A program made the position numbers and the translations under genes. 5,346 nt of DNA, from contig QXWX01000196.1 in assembly GCA_009911175.1 (NCBI GenBank), positions 1 to 5,346 of the forward strand, in the 5' to 3' direction. The notes below the pieces were generated by a model. That model searched no databases, had not been told where the DNA came from, and saw nothing but the letters and a program-made list of their open reading frames with translations. Positions 1-5,241 of the stretch are shown piece after piece (within the stretch, counting starts at the first letter, position 1; the number at the start of each line of letters is the position of its first letter). Source of the DNA: Lachnospiraceae bacterium. Lineage in GTDB: Bacteria; Bacillota_A; Clostridia; Lachnospirales; Lachnospiraceae.

Positions 1-27
1 GCTCCTGTTTAAGAGGTATAAAAACAC

Positions 28-63
28 GTCAAGCCCGCAAAAAACTTACATTTAGGGCTTGAC
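28..63. repeat. Short inverted repeat upstream of the truncated regulator gene
   Basis: Perfect 9-bp arms GTCAAGCCC (28-36) and GGGCTTGAC (55-63) enclose an A/T-rich 18-base loop. There is no T-run directly after the right arm, so it is a poor rho-independent terminator. It lies 13 bases before the ATG at 77 and could be an operator, an RNA hairpin or the end of an unseen element to the left. The function is unknown. Confidence 0.45.
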
Positions 64-76
64 ATAATAGGAAGGG

Positions 77-499
77 ATGCTGCTACAGGATATGCTGGTG
101 GAATACGCCTACCGGCAGCTATCCGATGAAAAGGCCCCGACTTTTCATACGCTGCTCTTTGTCCATGCGGAAGATACCAGCGCCGGAGTGCTGCGGGCTG
201 CTATGTTGCAAAAGGGCTTTGACCTGATTCTGATTCCCTCGATTGGGGAAGCCAAGCGCCGGATTTTTGAGGATAAGGAAATAGAACTGATTTTGTGTGA
301 TGTGGAACTGCCGGACGGTACAGCAATGGAGTTGTTTCATGCGCTGCGGCGGGTGGCGGGAATGTTCCAAATGAAGAATCCCCCTGTCCGGCTTCTGCCG
401 TTCTTTATCCTCACCGAGAACAGCGACCTTGCCACACTTGCTGGTAGGGTACACCGCTTTTTTAGCCCTCACTTACTGGTAGGGTACACCGCTTTTTAG
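77..499 (+). pseudogene. Response-regulator receiver domain, truncated at its C-terminus
   Basis: The predicted 140-residue product has a CheY-like receiver fold up to about residue 119. It shows beta-1 LLFVHAED (26-33) with an acidic E32/D33 pair, a beta-3 strand ending LILCD with the likely phosphoacceptor Asp75, then LPDG, and beta-4 FFILTEN (110-115) with Thr113. The family would next have helix 4, beta-5 with the conserved Lys, and usually a DNA-binding output domain. None of these is present: from nucleotide 435 (about residue 120) the frame runs into a 35-bp tandem repeat and stops at 497-499. The segment between the beta-3 and beta-4 strands (about 92-107) is longer than usual. The ATG at 77 has GGAAGGG immediately before it, an awkward spacing, and the ATG at 92 is an alternative. 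I read it as a decayed two-component regulator. A stand-alone receiver is less likely because the lysine strand is missing. Confidence 0.7.
435..498. repeat. Tandem direct repeat, 35-bp period, two copies
   Basis: The unit begins CACTTGCTGGTAGGGTACAC and continues through CGCTTTTTTAGCCCT (435-469). It repeats from 470 as CACTTACTGGTAGGGTACAC followed by CGCTTTTTAG. The copies differ at one base (G/A) and by one T in the T-run, and the second ends partway. The repeat starts exactly where the receiver homology stops, so it may mark the end of an inserted element or a recombination joint. There is some resemblance to GTA-starting insertion-sequence ends, but I cannot assign a family. Confidence 0.8.
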
Positions 500-577
500 A
501 GTATCTCTACTCATTTATTCTAATATTTTGTTAAGTGGTGGATGTCAATACAATTTTTTGGTTTTATGCATGATTAC

Positions 578-933
578 GTTACTATTCACAGTCATTTCAC
601 TCACATGCGCAAAAACAGTCGGCAAAGCCGTCTGCCGATGCTTCACATTTTGATTTTTTGTTTATGTGGGTGAAGTGACTGATTCCAGTCAGATAAAAAC
701 TGTCAATCGGCATCTTACTAGTACAGCATTGCGTATATAATGGTGAATAATGTGCCTGATATTTTAGTCAGGACAAGGCGGAGGAAAGAGGCGATGCGGT
801 GGCATCGTTGATTGACGACAACGCAGAACTGGCAGAAATAGCAGGTGCAGAATTCACCGTTAATTACGCAATGCTGTACTAGCTTCGCTTGAAGAATCCG
901 ACTGCCATTTTTTATCCGACTGTGAATAGTAAC
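578..933. mobile_element. Non-autonomous inverted-repeat element with 8-bp target duplication, host of a nested MITE
   Basis: Perfect 16-bp terminal inverted repeats, GTTACTATTCACAGTC (578-593) and its complement (918-933), are flanked by the direct repeat ATGATTAC at 570-577 and 934-941. That is the signature of transposition with an 8-bp target duplication. The element holds no gene. Removing the nested insertion (721-879 plus one TA) leaves about 195 bp. The left part folds strongly: bases 589-606 pair with 664-681 over 18 bp with two mismatches, both G-U compatible. Inside that loop TCGGCA (619-624) pairs with TGCCGA (633-638). A CTTC-GCTT-GAAG hairpin follows the nested insertion. The transposase family is unknown; an 8-bp duplication fits several families, including IS66, ISL3 and IS1595. 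Confidence 0.85.
721..879. mobile_element. 159-bp MITE with TA target duplication, probably IS630/Tc1-mariner type
   Basis: Perfect 15-bp inverted ends GTACAGCATTGCGTA (721-735) and TACGCAATGCTGTAC (865-879) are flanked by TA at 719-720 and 880-881. The similarity continues inward, so that about 28 of 31 bases match when TSD-proximal bases are included, up to GGTGAAT/ATTCACC. TA duplication is the hallmark of the IS630/Tc1/mariner superfamily. The interior holds small hairpins (CCTGA 755-759 with TCAGG 768-772; CGATGC 792-797 with GCATCG 802-807) and no transposase. It interrupts the larger inverted-repeat element (578-933), so it arrived later. Its ends share TA plus GTACAGC with the left end of the broken IS630 element at 4427-4435. 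Confidence 0.88.
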
Positions 934-952
934 ATGATTACAGTTTGCGGTT

Positions 953-990
953 GGTTACTATGAGCGGCCAGTCAGGCTGTGGACTATAAT
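953..990. repeat. Degenerate relative of the GTTACWATTCACAG hairpin repeat, with a possible -10 box
   Basis: The stretch reads GGTTACTATGA, then GCGGCCAG, TCA, GGCTGTGGACTATAA. This resembles, with an extra TCA and several substitutions, the right arm of the perfect hairpin at 3868-3923 (GCGGCCAGGCTGTGAA). It lies just outside the right target duplication of the 356-bp element. TATAAT at 985-990 could be a -10 box for the gene at 1036, but I see no good -35 at proper spacing. The relationship is by eye only. Confidence 0.35.
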
Positions 991-1035
991 GTGTGGCGGT
1001 TGTCACTGAAAAAATGATAAGAAAGAAGGTATCTA

Positions 1036-1563
1036 ATGAAAAAAGAAGGATTAGAACGTTTTATCAACGCGCAGGAGCATGATTTTGCGCGGGCTCTGCA
1101 GGAGATCAAAAACGGCCGGAAGACGAGCCATTGGATGTGGTATATTTTCCCGCAGATCCAGGGGCTTGGGCACAGCCCCACGGCGCGGTATTATGCGGTC
1201 AAAGACCAGAAAGAGGCGGATGCCTATATGAAGCATCCGGTTCTCGGCAGCAGGCTTCTCGAGATCTCCGGGGAACTGTTAAAGCTGAACTCCTGCAATG
1301 CCACGGAGATATTCGGCCGACCGGACGACATGAAGCTGAAATCTTCCATGACGCTATTTGAGGCGGTAAGCGGCGAACCGGTATTTGGTCGTGTGCTGGA
1401 CAAATTTTTTGACGGTAGGCGGGACCCGTATACTCTGGATTTTTTGAATCAGGAAACAAAAACTTCGGATCAGAAAACGCCGCATTTCCAGAAGACGCTT
1501 CCAGAGCAGGAGGAGGGTGACTTCTCGGAGATCAGGAATGCGGCGGAGGGATTTGCACTATGA
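1036..1563 (+). CDS. DUF1810 family protein
   Basis: This is a 175-residue protein of the DUF1810 family, whose members are mostly uncharacterised small cytosolic proteins. I recognise the family from GRK-x-SHWMW (27-35), the following IFPQ (37-40) and GLG (43-45), SPTARYYA (47-54), HPVLG (67-71), and PDDMKLKSSMTLF (96-108). The usual ending, a KFF-x-GR-x-DP segment, is at about 123-131. The usual domain is about 140 residues; here a charged tail of roughly 35 residues (TKTSDQ... to the end) follows. The start is supported by AAGAAGG at 1024-1030, six bases before the ATG. The stop overlaps the next gene's start (ATGA at 1560-1563), implying translational coupling. There is no signal peptide or membrane segment. 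The biochemical role is not established, and I would not assign one. Confidence 0.9.
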   Translation: MKKEGLERFINAQEHDFARALQEIKNGRKTSHWMWYIFPQIQGLGHSPTARYYAVKDQKEADAYMKHPVLGSRLLEISGELLKLNSCNATEIFGRPDDMKLKSSMTLFEAVSGEPVFGRVLDKFFDGRRDPYTLDFLNQETKTSDQKTPHFQKTLPEQEEGDFSEIRNAAEGFAL

Positions 1564-2414
1564 AGATCATCAACCTTATGGAAGATACCTTGGGAGAAAA
1601 GCAGGTTTATGCGGAACACGGATTCAGCATTTATATAGAAACACCGCATCACAGGCTGCTTGCGGATACGGGGGCATCCGAAAAAACATGGGAGAATGCA
1701 AAACGGCTGGGGGTGGATCTGGGCAGTATAGATTTGGTCTTTTTAAGCCACGGCCACTACGATCACTCCGGCGGAATACTGTCCTTTGCAGAGCAGAACC
1801 CGGACGTCAGGATCTACATGCATGCCCGGGCAGTACACGAATATTATAATTTAAAAGACGGCCGGGAAAAATATATCGGAATTGATCCCAGGATCCGGCA
1901 ATTGCCCCAGGTGGTCCTGCTGGAGGGAGACTGCGGGATCGATCCGGAGCTCTCGATTTTCTCCGGAGTGACGGGCAGGCGGAAATGGCCGAAAAGCAAC
2001 CTCAGTCTGAAACGAAAAACAGAAGACGGATTCATACAGGATTCCTTTGATCATGAGCAGTATCTTGTTGTGAAGGCGGAGGGAAAGACGGTCCTGATCT
2101 CCGGGTGCGCCCATAACGGGATCCTGAATATCCTGGACCGATTCCGGGAGCTGTATGGCTGCGATCCGGATATCGTGATCAGCGGCTTCCACATGATGAA
2201 AAAGACTGGGTATGAAGCGGATGAGGCAGCGCTGATCCGGGACGCGGCAAAGGAGCTGCGGGGGATGGACACCCGGTTCTATACGGGGCACTGCACCGGG
2301 ATCCCGGCCTTTGAAATGATGCGGGAGATCATGGGGGAGCAGATCCGGTATATGCATTCTGGGGATCGGGTGGAGATACCAAATACGAAGGTGAAAATAT
2401 GGGCGGCCATTTGA
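1560..2414 (+). CDS. MBL-fold metallo-hydrolase, dihydropterin phosphate synthase-like (DHPPS/MptA-related) subgroup
   Basis: This 284-residue cytosolic protein has a metallo-beta-lactamase fold. It shows LADTG (34-38), the metal-binding H64-x-H66-x-D68-H69 within SHGHYDHSGG, H185 in GCAHNG, GFH211, and YTGH244CTG near the end, followed by the typical closing HSGDRVEI. This pattern with GCAHNGI and TGHCTG matches the subgroup annotated as 7,8-dihydropterin-6-yl-methyl-4-(beta-D-ribofuranosyl)aminobenzene 5'-phosphate synthase-like. In bacteria the true substrate is generally unknown, so a binuclear metal hydrolase is as far as the sequence supports. All metal ligands are present, so it is likely active. 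The ATG overlaps the stop of the DUF1810 gene by four bases, and the 3' end overlaps the next start at 2399 by 16 bases. The last 12 or so residues (PNTKVKIWAAI) read through that gene's ribosome binding site. Confidence 0.9.
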   Translation: MKIINLMEDTLGEKQVYAEHGFSIYIETPHHRLLADTGASEKTWENAKRLGVDLGSIDLVFLSHGHYDHSGGILSFAEQNPDVRIYMHARAVHEYYNLKDGREKYIGIDPRIRQLPQVVLLEGDCGIDPELSIFSGVTGRRKWPKSNLSLKRKTEDGFIQDSFDHEQYLVVKAEGKTVLISGCAHNGILNILDRFRELYGCDPDIVISGFHMMKKTGYEADEAALIRDAAKELRGMDTRFYTGHCTGIPAFEMMREIMGEQIRYMHSGDRVEIPNTKVKIWAAI

Positions 2415-3302
2415 ATCCAGGAAGCAAGGGATTCCGTGAAAGCATAAATTCTGTAATATATGTAGACAAAACCGGACTGATTGAGAAGACGAATGCTGTT
2501 TTGAATACGAGAAAAAAATTAATCTGTGCCAGCCGCCCCAGGCGTTTCGGGAAATCTATGGCAGCAGATATGCTGGCGGCATATTATGACAGGTATACTT
2601 TCGATTAAAAAATATGGTTCTCATTCCGCGTTGAATATGTTTACGAAATATTCCATGACGAACCCAAGGGAAATGGCTGAATTTTTTGGCTTCACGGAAC
2701 AGGAAGTGGAATTACTGTGCGAGCAGCATAACAGAAGCTTTGAGGAAGCGCGGGCTTGGTATGATGGCTATGAACTGGTCACTATGGACGGTGATAAACA
2801 GAAAATCTATGCGATGTATAGTCCGAAGTCGGTTTTGGACGCAATGCTGACAGGGATGTTTGATAATTACTGGAACCAGACGGAGACCTATTTATCCCAA
2901 GGATGCTCTATGCCGATAAGCCGGCGGCAGTGATGGAACTGAAATGGGACAAAAATGCGGCAGGCGCAATCGCACAGATCGAAGAAAAGCAGTATGTAGA
3001 CTCACTGATGGATTACCGGGGAAATCTGCTTCTGGCGGGGGCGTTTATTTAGATTCCCGGATCATTGAAAAATATCGCAAAAATTCCAACTGTACGGTTG
3101 GATGCTCTAAAGAGCCTCCAACCTACTCATCCATTCGCAAAAACCGTGCTTACGCACTCTAACGTCTGCTAACGCAGCCGCTTTTTTGCTCATTTATGAG
3201 TAGGTTGCTAATCAAAAATCTCAGTTTTATTGCAATAAACTGCATAAAACTGAGATTTCGGATTGCAACCGTACAGTTGGCAAAAATTCACTGACATTTT
3301 AA
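2399..3302 (+). pseudogene. AAA-ATPase-like / PD-(D/E)XK nuclease family protein, deleted and interrupted
   Basis: These are remnants of the abundant fusion with an N-terminal AAA-ATPase-like domain and a C-terminal PD-(D/E)XK domain, normally about 500-550 residues. Four pieces survive. Piece 1 (2399-2594) has the typical start GFRESI...YVDKTGLI and the Walker A-like RPRRFGKS (2534-2557). Piece 2 (about 2586-2890, another frame) reads GILSIKKYGSHSALN...EYSM-like, FFGFTEQEVELLC, WYDGY, YSPKSV and YWNQTETY. Piece 3 (about 2889-3040, original frame) reads ADKPAAVMELKWDKNAAGAIAQI...YVDSL with the nuclease E-x-K. Piece 4 is the C-terminal IIEKYR segment in a third frame, after five Gs at 3037-3041. 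The Walker B/sensor part and the region before the nuclease core are missing. GAAGGTG before 2399 and the 16-base overlap with the MBL gene suggest it was the third cistron. The 3087-3279 element sits near its stop. Confidence 0.85.
3087..3279. mobile_element. 193-bp structured inverted-repeat element with flanking direct repeats
   Basis: Perfect 14-bp ends CAACTGTACGGTTG (3087-3100) and CAACCGTACAGTTG (3266-3279) are flanked by the 10-bp direct repeat GCAAAAATTC (3077-3086 and 3280-3289). If the ends are taken as 15 bp (3086 and 3280), the duplication is 8 bp. The interior is almost all paired in one strand: CAACCTACTCAT (3119-3130) with ATGAGTAGGTTG (3196-3207), AAATCTCAGTTTTAT (3216-3230) with ATAAAACTGAGATTT (3244-3258). 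Two tetraloop-like hairpins, GTGC-TTAC-GCAC (3146-3157) and CTGC-TAAC-GCAG (3166-3177), follow one another, the latter before CCGCTTTTTT. This gives a branched fold with closing stem, two arms and inner hairpins. It has no ORF of note. Transcribed RNA or a terminator role is possible. Confidence 0.8.
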
Positions 3303-3357
3303 TTGGGGGTGTTGGAAAATGACAGTATACATGCAATATGCTGCTATAGAAGTTGGC

Positions 3358-3711
3358 CTATTGTTCAACTAATCCTTCCCACTCCTTCTCCTTAAACCCC
3401 ACCAACACCGTGTCCTCCGTCACCAGGATCGGCCGTTTGACGAGCATCCCATCAGACGCAAGCAAGCGAAACTGCTCATCCTCGCTCATGCCGGGCAGCT
3501 TTTCTTTCAGGTTCATTTCCTTATACAGGATGCCGCTGGTATTAAAAAAGCGTTTCAGCGGCAGCCCGCTCTTTTCGTGCCATTCTTTCAATTCATCTGC
3601 CGTGGGATTCTGCTCCTTGATATCCCGGCCCTCAAATTCCTGCTGATGCTCGATCAGCCATTTTTTCGCTTTCTGGCATGTGGAGCATTTTGGATAATTT
3701 ACAAACAGCAT
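3358..3711 (-). CDS. Spx/MgsR/ArsC-like arsenate reductase family protein
   Basis: A complete 117-residue thioredoxin-fold protein of the ArsC/Spx/YffB family, close to the usual length of about 115-130. The N-terminal beta strand leads into YPKCSTCQKAKKWL with a CXXC pair (Cys9, Cys12). RDIKEQNPTADEL follows the helix, as in the family, and the VKRPI segment (91-95) carries the conserved Arg and cis-Pro region. The CXXC motif and overall pattern fit the Spx/MgsR or YusI-like branch better than classical plasmid ArsC, so it may act in redox regulation or as a thiol reductase rather than on arsenate. The start is firm: AAGGAGG lies eight bases upstream (complement of 3720-3726). It faces the broken operon and shares no operon with it. 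A clear promoter was not found; the 156 bases upstream are intergenic. Confidence 0.92.
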   Translation of the reverse strand: MLFVNYPKCSTCQKAKKWLIEHQQEFEGRDIKEQNPTADELKEWHEKSGLPLKRFFNTSGILYKEMNLKEKLPGMSEDEQFRLLASDGMLVKRPILVTEDTVLVGFKEKEWEGLVEQ

Positions 3712-3803
3712 GTCGATTGCCTCCTTTTCGATCTGCGGGCTGTCAGTTATTTTTCTACAGCTTCTTACGGTTTGCGATTCAGAGAACCGAGGACGGCCCG
3801 GCG

Positions 3804-3834
3804 TTTACTTTGCGTAATCTTTTATGACTATAAT
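3804..3834 (+). promoter_or_regulatory. Possible orphan promoter in the intergenic stretch
   Basis: TTTACT (3804-3809) and TATAAT (3829-3834) are separated by 19 bases (18 if TTACTT is used). An AAGGAG follows at 3842-3846, but no start codon comes after it; the sequence instead runs into the hairpin at 3868. It may be the leftover front of a lost gene. Confidence 0.25.
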
Positions 3835-3867
3835 GTATCACAAGGAGCATCAGGATTCAAGAAAAAC

Positions 3868-3923
3868 GTTACAATTCACAGCCTGGCCGCATTACAGTAC
3901 GCGGCCAGGCTGTGAATTGTAAC
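3868..3923. repeat. Perfect 23-bp-arm hairpin repeat
   Basis: GTTACAATTCACAGCCTGGC followed by CGC (3868-3890) is exactly complementary to 3901-3923, with the 10-base loop ATTACAGTAC. The outer 14 bases, GTTACAATTCACAG, match 13 of 14 end bases of the 356-bp element at 578-933. I therefore read it as a fold-back member of the same repeat family rather than an ordinary terminator. There is no T-run and no obvious target duplication. It lies between the ArsC-like gene's upstream region and the 3' end of the membrane protein gene, and could still act as a transcription barrier. Confidence 0.8.
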
Positions 3924-3937
3924 CGCGAATCATTTTA

Positions 3938-4208
3938 TCAAAAAAACATCATAGCCACCGCGGCAATTCCGCCCGTCAGATACAGCCCATGGATCACAAG
4001 GCATACCTTCATGGTTGTTCTGCACCCTTGCCTTCATATAAGAAAGAATCGTAAACAGCCCGCCAAAGATCATGAATCCCGTATAGCAGGAGATCATGAT
4101 TTCTGCCGTAGGGGATTCCAGCGCCCAGTCAAAGATCCGAGGCGGCCGGATCGTCCAGGGTATAAAGATCATCAGGGTACTGACAGCGGCTAAAATGTTC
4201 TTTTTCAT
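3938..4208 (-). pseudogene. Small membrane protein, three predicted helices, frameshifted
   Basis: From the ATG at 4208 the frame gives MKKNILAAVSTLMIFIPWTI (helix 1), then a polar link and EIMISCYTGFMIFGGLFTIL (helix 2), then KARVQNN. Beyond that this frame gives a non-hydrophobic tail (HEGMPCDPWAVSD...) ending at 3930. The neighbouring frame, from 4012, gives MKVCLVIHGLYLTGG and IAAVAMMFF, a good third helix ending in a stop at 3938-3940. The simplest reading is a 1-base gain or 2-base loss near 4010-4015 in a protein of about 90 residues. No good ribosome binding site precedes the ATG (nor the in-frame ATG six bases earlier), and the upstream DNA is a kinase relic, so the 5' end may also be rearranged. 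I do not recognise a named family. Confidence 0.6.
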
Positions 4209-4220
4209 AAGCATCCCATA

Positions 4221-4403
4221 GAATGGGAAACAGAAGAAAACCTGACAGTCTGTCCGGTCTGAGTGGATTCGGATCTGATGAAGCGGGCAATCAGTAATCT
4301 GATCCAGAACTGCGTCAACCACAATGAGCAGGGATGCACGATCTATGTCCGCATAACGATGGAAAATGAGAGATGTACGGTTACTGTTGCCTCCTCCTCC
4401 TGA
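4221..4403 (+). pseudogene. Histidine kinase ATPase-domain fragment
   Basis: In one frame the sequence reads EENLTVCPV, a stop at 4260-4262, then VDSDLMKRAISNLIQNCVNH followed by NEQGCTIYV and ENERCTVTVA, ending in a stop at 4401-4403. DLMKRAISNLIQNC-x-NHN is the N-box of a HATPase_c histidine kinase, with the ATP/Mg-binding Asn residues, and the following strands fit the same domain. The next expected motif, the DxGxG G1 box after VTVA, is replaced by SSS and stops. No dimerisation or sensor domain is present. It is a scrap of about 60 codons, bounded on the right by the IS630 end at 4427. It overlaps the extreme 5' region of the minus-strand membrane gene. Confidence 0.75.
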
Positions 4404-4463
4404 TGAAAAGGAAGTTGTTTATTCCCTAGTACAGCGCCGCATTAATAATTAAGTAACATTATA

Positions 4464-4492
4464 TGGAAATTATTTCCAACATATGGTATAAT
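4464..4492 (+). promoter_or_regulatory. Transposase promoter with extended -10 and overlapping palindrome
   Basis: TGG directly before TATAAT (4487-4492) gives an extended -10. The candidate -35, TGGAAA at 4464-4469, is weak at 17-base spacing. GGAAAT-T-ATTTCC (4465-4477) is a perfect palindrome across the -35 zone and could be an operator. The transposase ribosome binding site AAGGAG (4505-4510) follows. Confidence 0.5.
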
Positions 4493-4519
4493 AGAAAAAA
4501 ATGTAAGGAGAAGATTGAT

Positions 4520-5228
4520 ATGCCATTTGTTGCTGCCTCCGTTAAAATGCCCGAAGACATTCGTCTCATTCTATCCAGAGTTGCCAAAAGCAAAACCCTT
4601 CCAGCCCGGCAGGTACAGCGTGCAAGGATAATTCTTTTGGCGGCAGATGGCTTTGATAACATGTATATATCAAAGCAGGTAGCTCTTGGACAGGATTCTG
4701 TCAGCAAGTGGCGAAGCCGTTTCATCAAGAAACTTCCTCTTCTCCAGGAAATTTCTGAAAAAGATCCAGCCAAACTGGCGGAGGCGGTTTCCTCTTTCCT
4801 GAATGACTGCCCGCGTCCCGGACAGCCTCCGCATTACACGGATGAGCAGATCATCAAAATCCTTGAAATTGCCTGTCGCAATCCAGAAGAGTTGGGATAT
4901 AAGGTTAGCCACTGGAGTCTCAATCTGCTTGTGGACGCAGTAATAAAGGAAGGAATTGTGGATTCCATATCTGCCAAGACGGTAAGCCGTTTTTTAAAAT
5001 ATGGGGGAAATCCGCCCCCATCTCGTCCGCTACTGGCTTCATTCCTCCGAGAAAGTGGATTCTCCAGAGACTTTTGCGGAAAAAGTGAATGAGATCTGCA
5101 CAGTTTACCATGAAGCAGGGAAAAACCATGAGGCAGGCAGTCATACCATATCCGCAGATGAGATGACCGGTATCTAGGCATTGGAACATAAATATCCGGA
5201 CAAGCCCGTAATCCCTGGGAAACTAGTA
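4520..5228 (+). pseudogene. IS630-family transposase, frameshifted, with a stop codon, truncated
   Basis: The start at 4520 is preferred because AAGGAG lies nine bases upstream; the in-frame ATG at 4463 lies in the promoter. The N-terminal helix-turn-helix spans about 28-75 (ARQVQRARIILLAADG...VALGQDSVSKWRSRF). Next come PRPGQPPHYTDEQI (98-111) and the second DNA-binding part WSLNLLVDAVIKEGIVDSIS to about 160. At five Gs (5003-5007) the frame breaks; skipping one base restores IRPHLVRYWLHS, EKVNEICTVYHEAG and SADEMTGI. The D of ADEMTGI is the first catalytic Asp of the DDE domain. The family then expects QALE, but the codon is TAG (5175-5177), a single-base change from CAG, followed by ALEHKYPDKPVIPGKLV. 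The homology ends at 5228; the rest of the catalytic domain (second D and E) is absent, so it is inactive unless rescued. Confidence 0.88.
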
Positions 5229-5241
5229 TAATCCAATTTAA

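Larger units (their letters stand above)
4429..5228 (+). mobile_element. IS630-family insertion sequence, left part, interrupted by a second IS
   Basis: The left end is taken at GTACAGC (4429) preceded by TA (4427-4428). The support is that the 159-bp MITE begins with the same TA-GTACAGC, and that a promoter and transposase follow immediately. The inner end reads GTACAGCGCCGCATTAATAA, which shares 10 of the first 15 bases with the MITE end. The right end is not in the window: coding similarity stops near 5228, where a different IS630-type upstream region begins. Confidence 0.65.

Noticed and set aside
435..498. CRISPR-like array
   Set aside because: There are only two copies that are directly contiguous, with no unique spacers between them and no cas gene.
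1051..1459. Minus-strand and alternate-frame ORFs across the DUF1810 and MBL genes
   Set aside because: They are shadows of conserved coding sequence in the true frames and lack ribosome binding sites or recognisable domains.
2944..3162. 72-codon plus-strand ORF
   Set aside because: Its first part is an out-of-frame shadow of the PD-(D/E)XK remnant and its last part reads into the 193-bp element; only the IIEKYRKN segment is likely real, as the relic's C-terminus.
3166..3188. Rho-independent terminator (CTGC-TAAC-GCAG then T6)
   Set aside because: The stem is only 4 bp with a mismatch before more pairs, and it lies within a larger fold of the 193-bp element; it may terminate weakly but is not called separately.
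3319..3372. Small ORF MTVYMQYAAIEVGLLFN after a G-rich ribosome-binding-like sequence
   Set aside because: It has only 17 codons, runs into the 3' end of the opposite-strand ArsC-like gene and shows no recognisable family. It may be a gene relic, but this cannot be supported.
3353..3646. 97-codon plus-strand ORF opposite the ArsC-like gene
   Set aside because: It has Ser/Pro-rich low-complexity translation and no family; the opposite strand has CSTC, VKRPI and a strong ribosome binding site.
77..4403. Receiver relic and histidine kinase relic as one two-component system
   Set aside because: They lie 3.7 kb apart, are both fragmentary and are separated by unrelated genes and elements; nothing links them.
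4463..4519. Upstream in-frame ATG at 4463 as start of the IS630 transposase
   Set aside because: It lies before the extended -10 TATAAT (4487-4492) and has no ribosome binding site; the ATG at 4520 has AAGGAG at good spacing.
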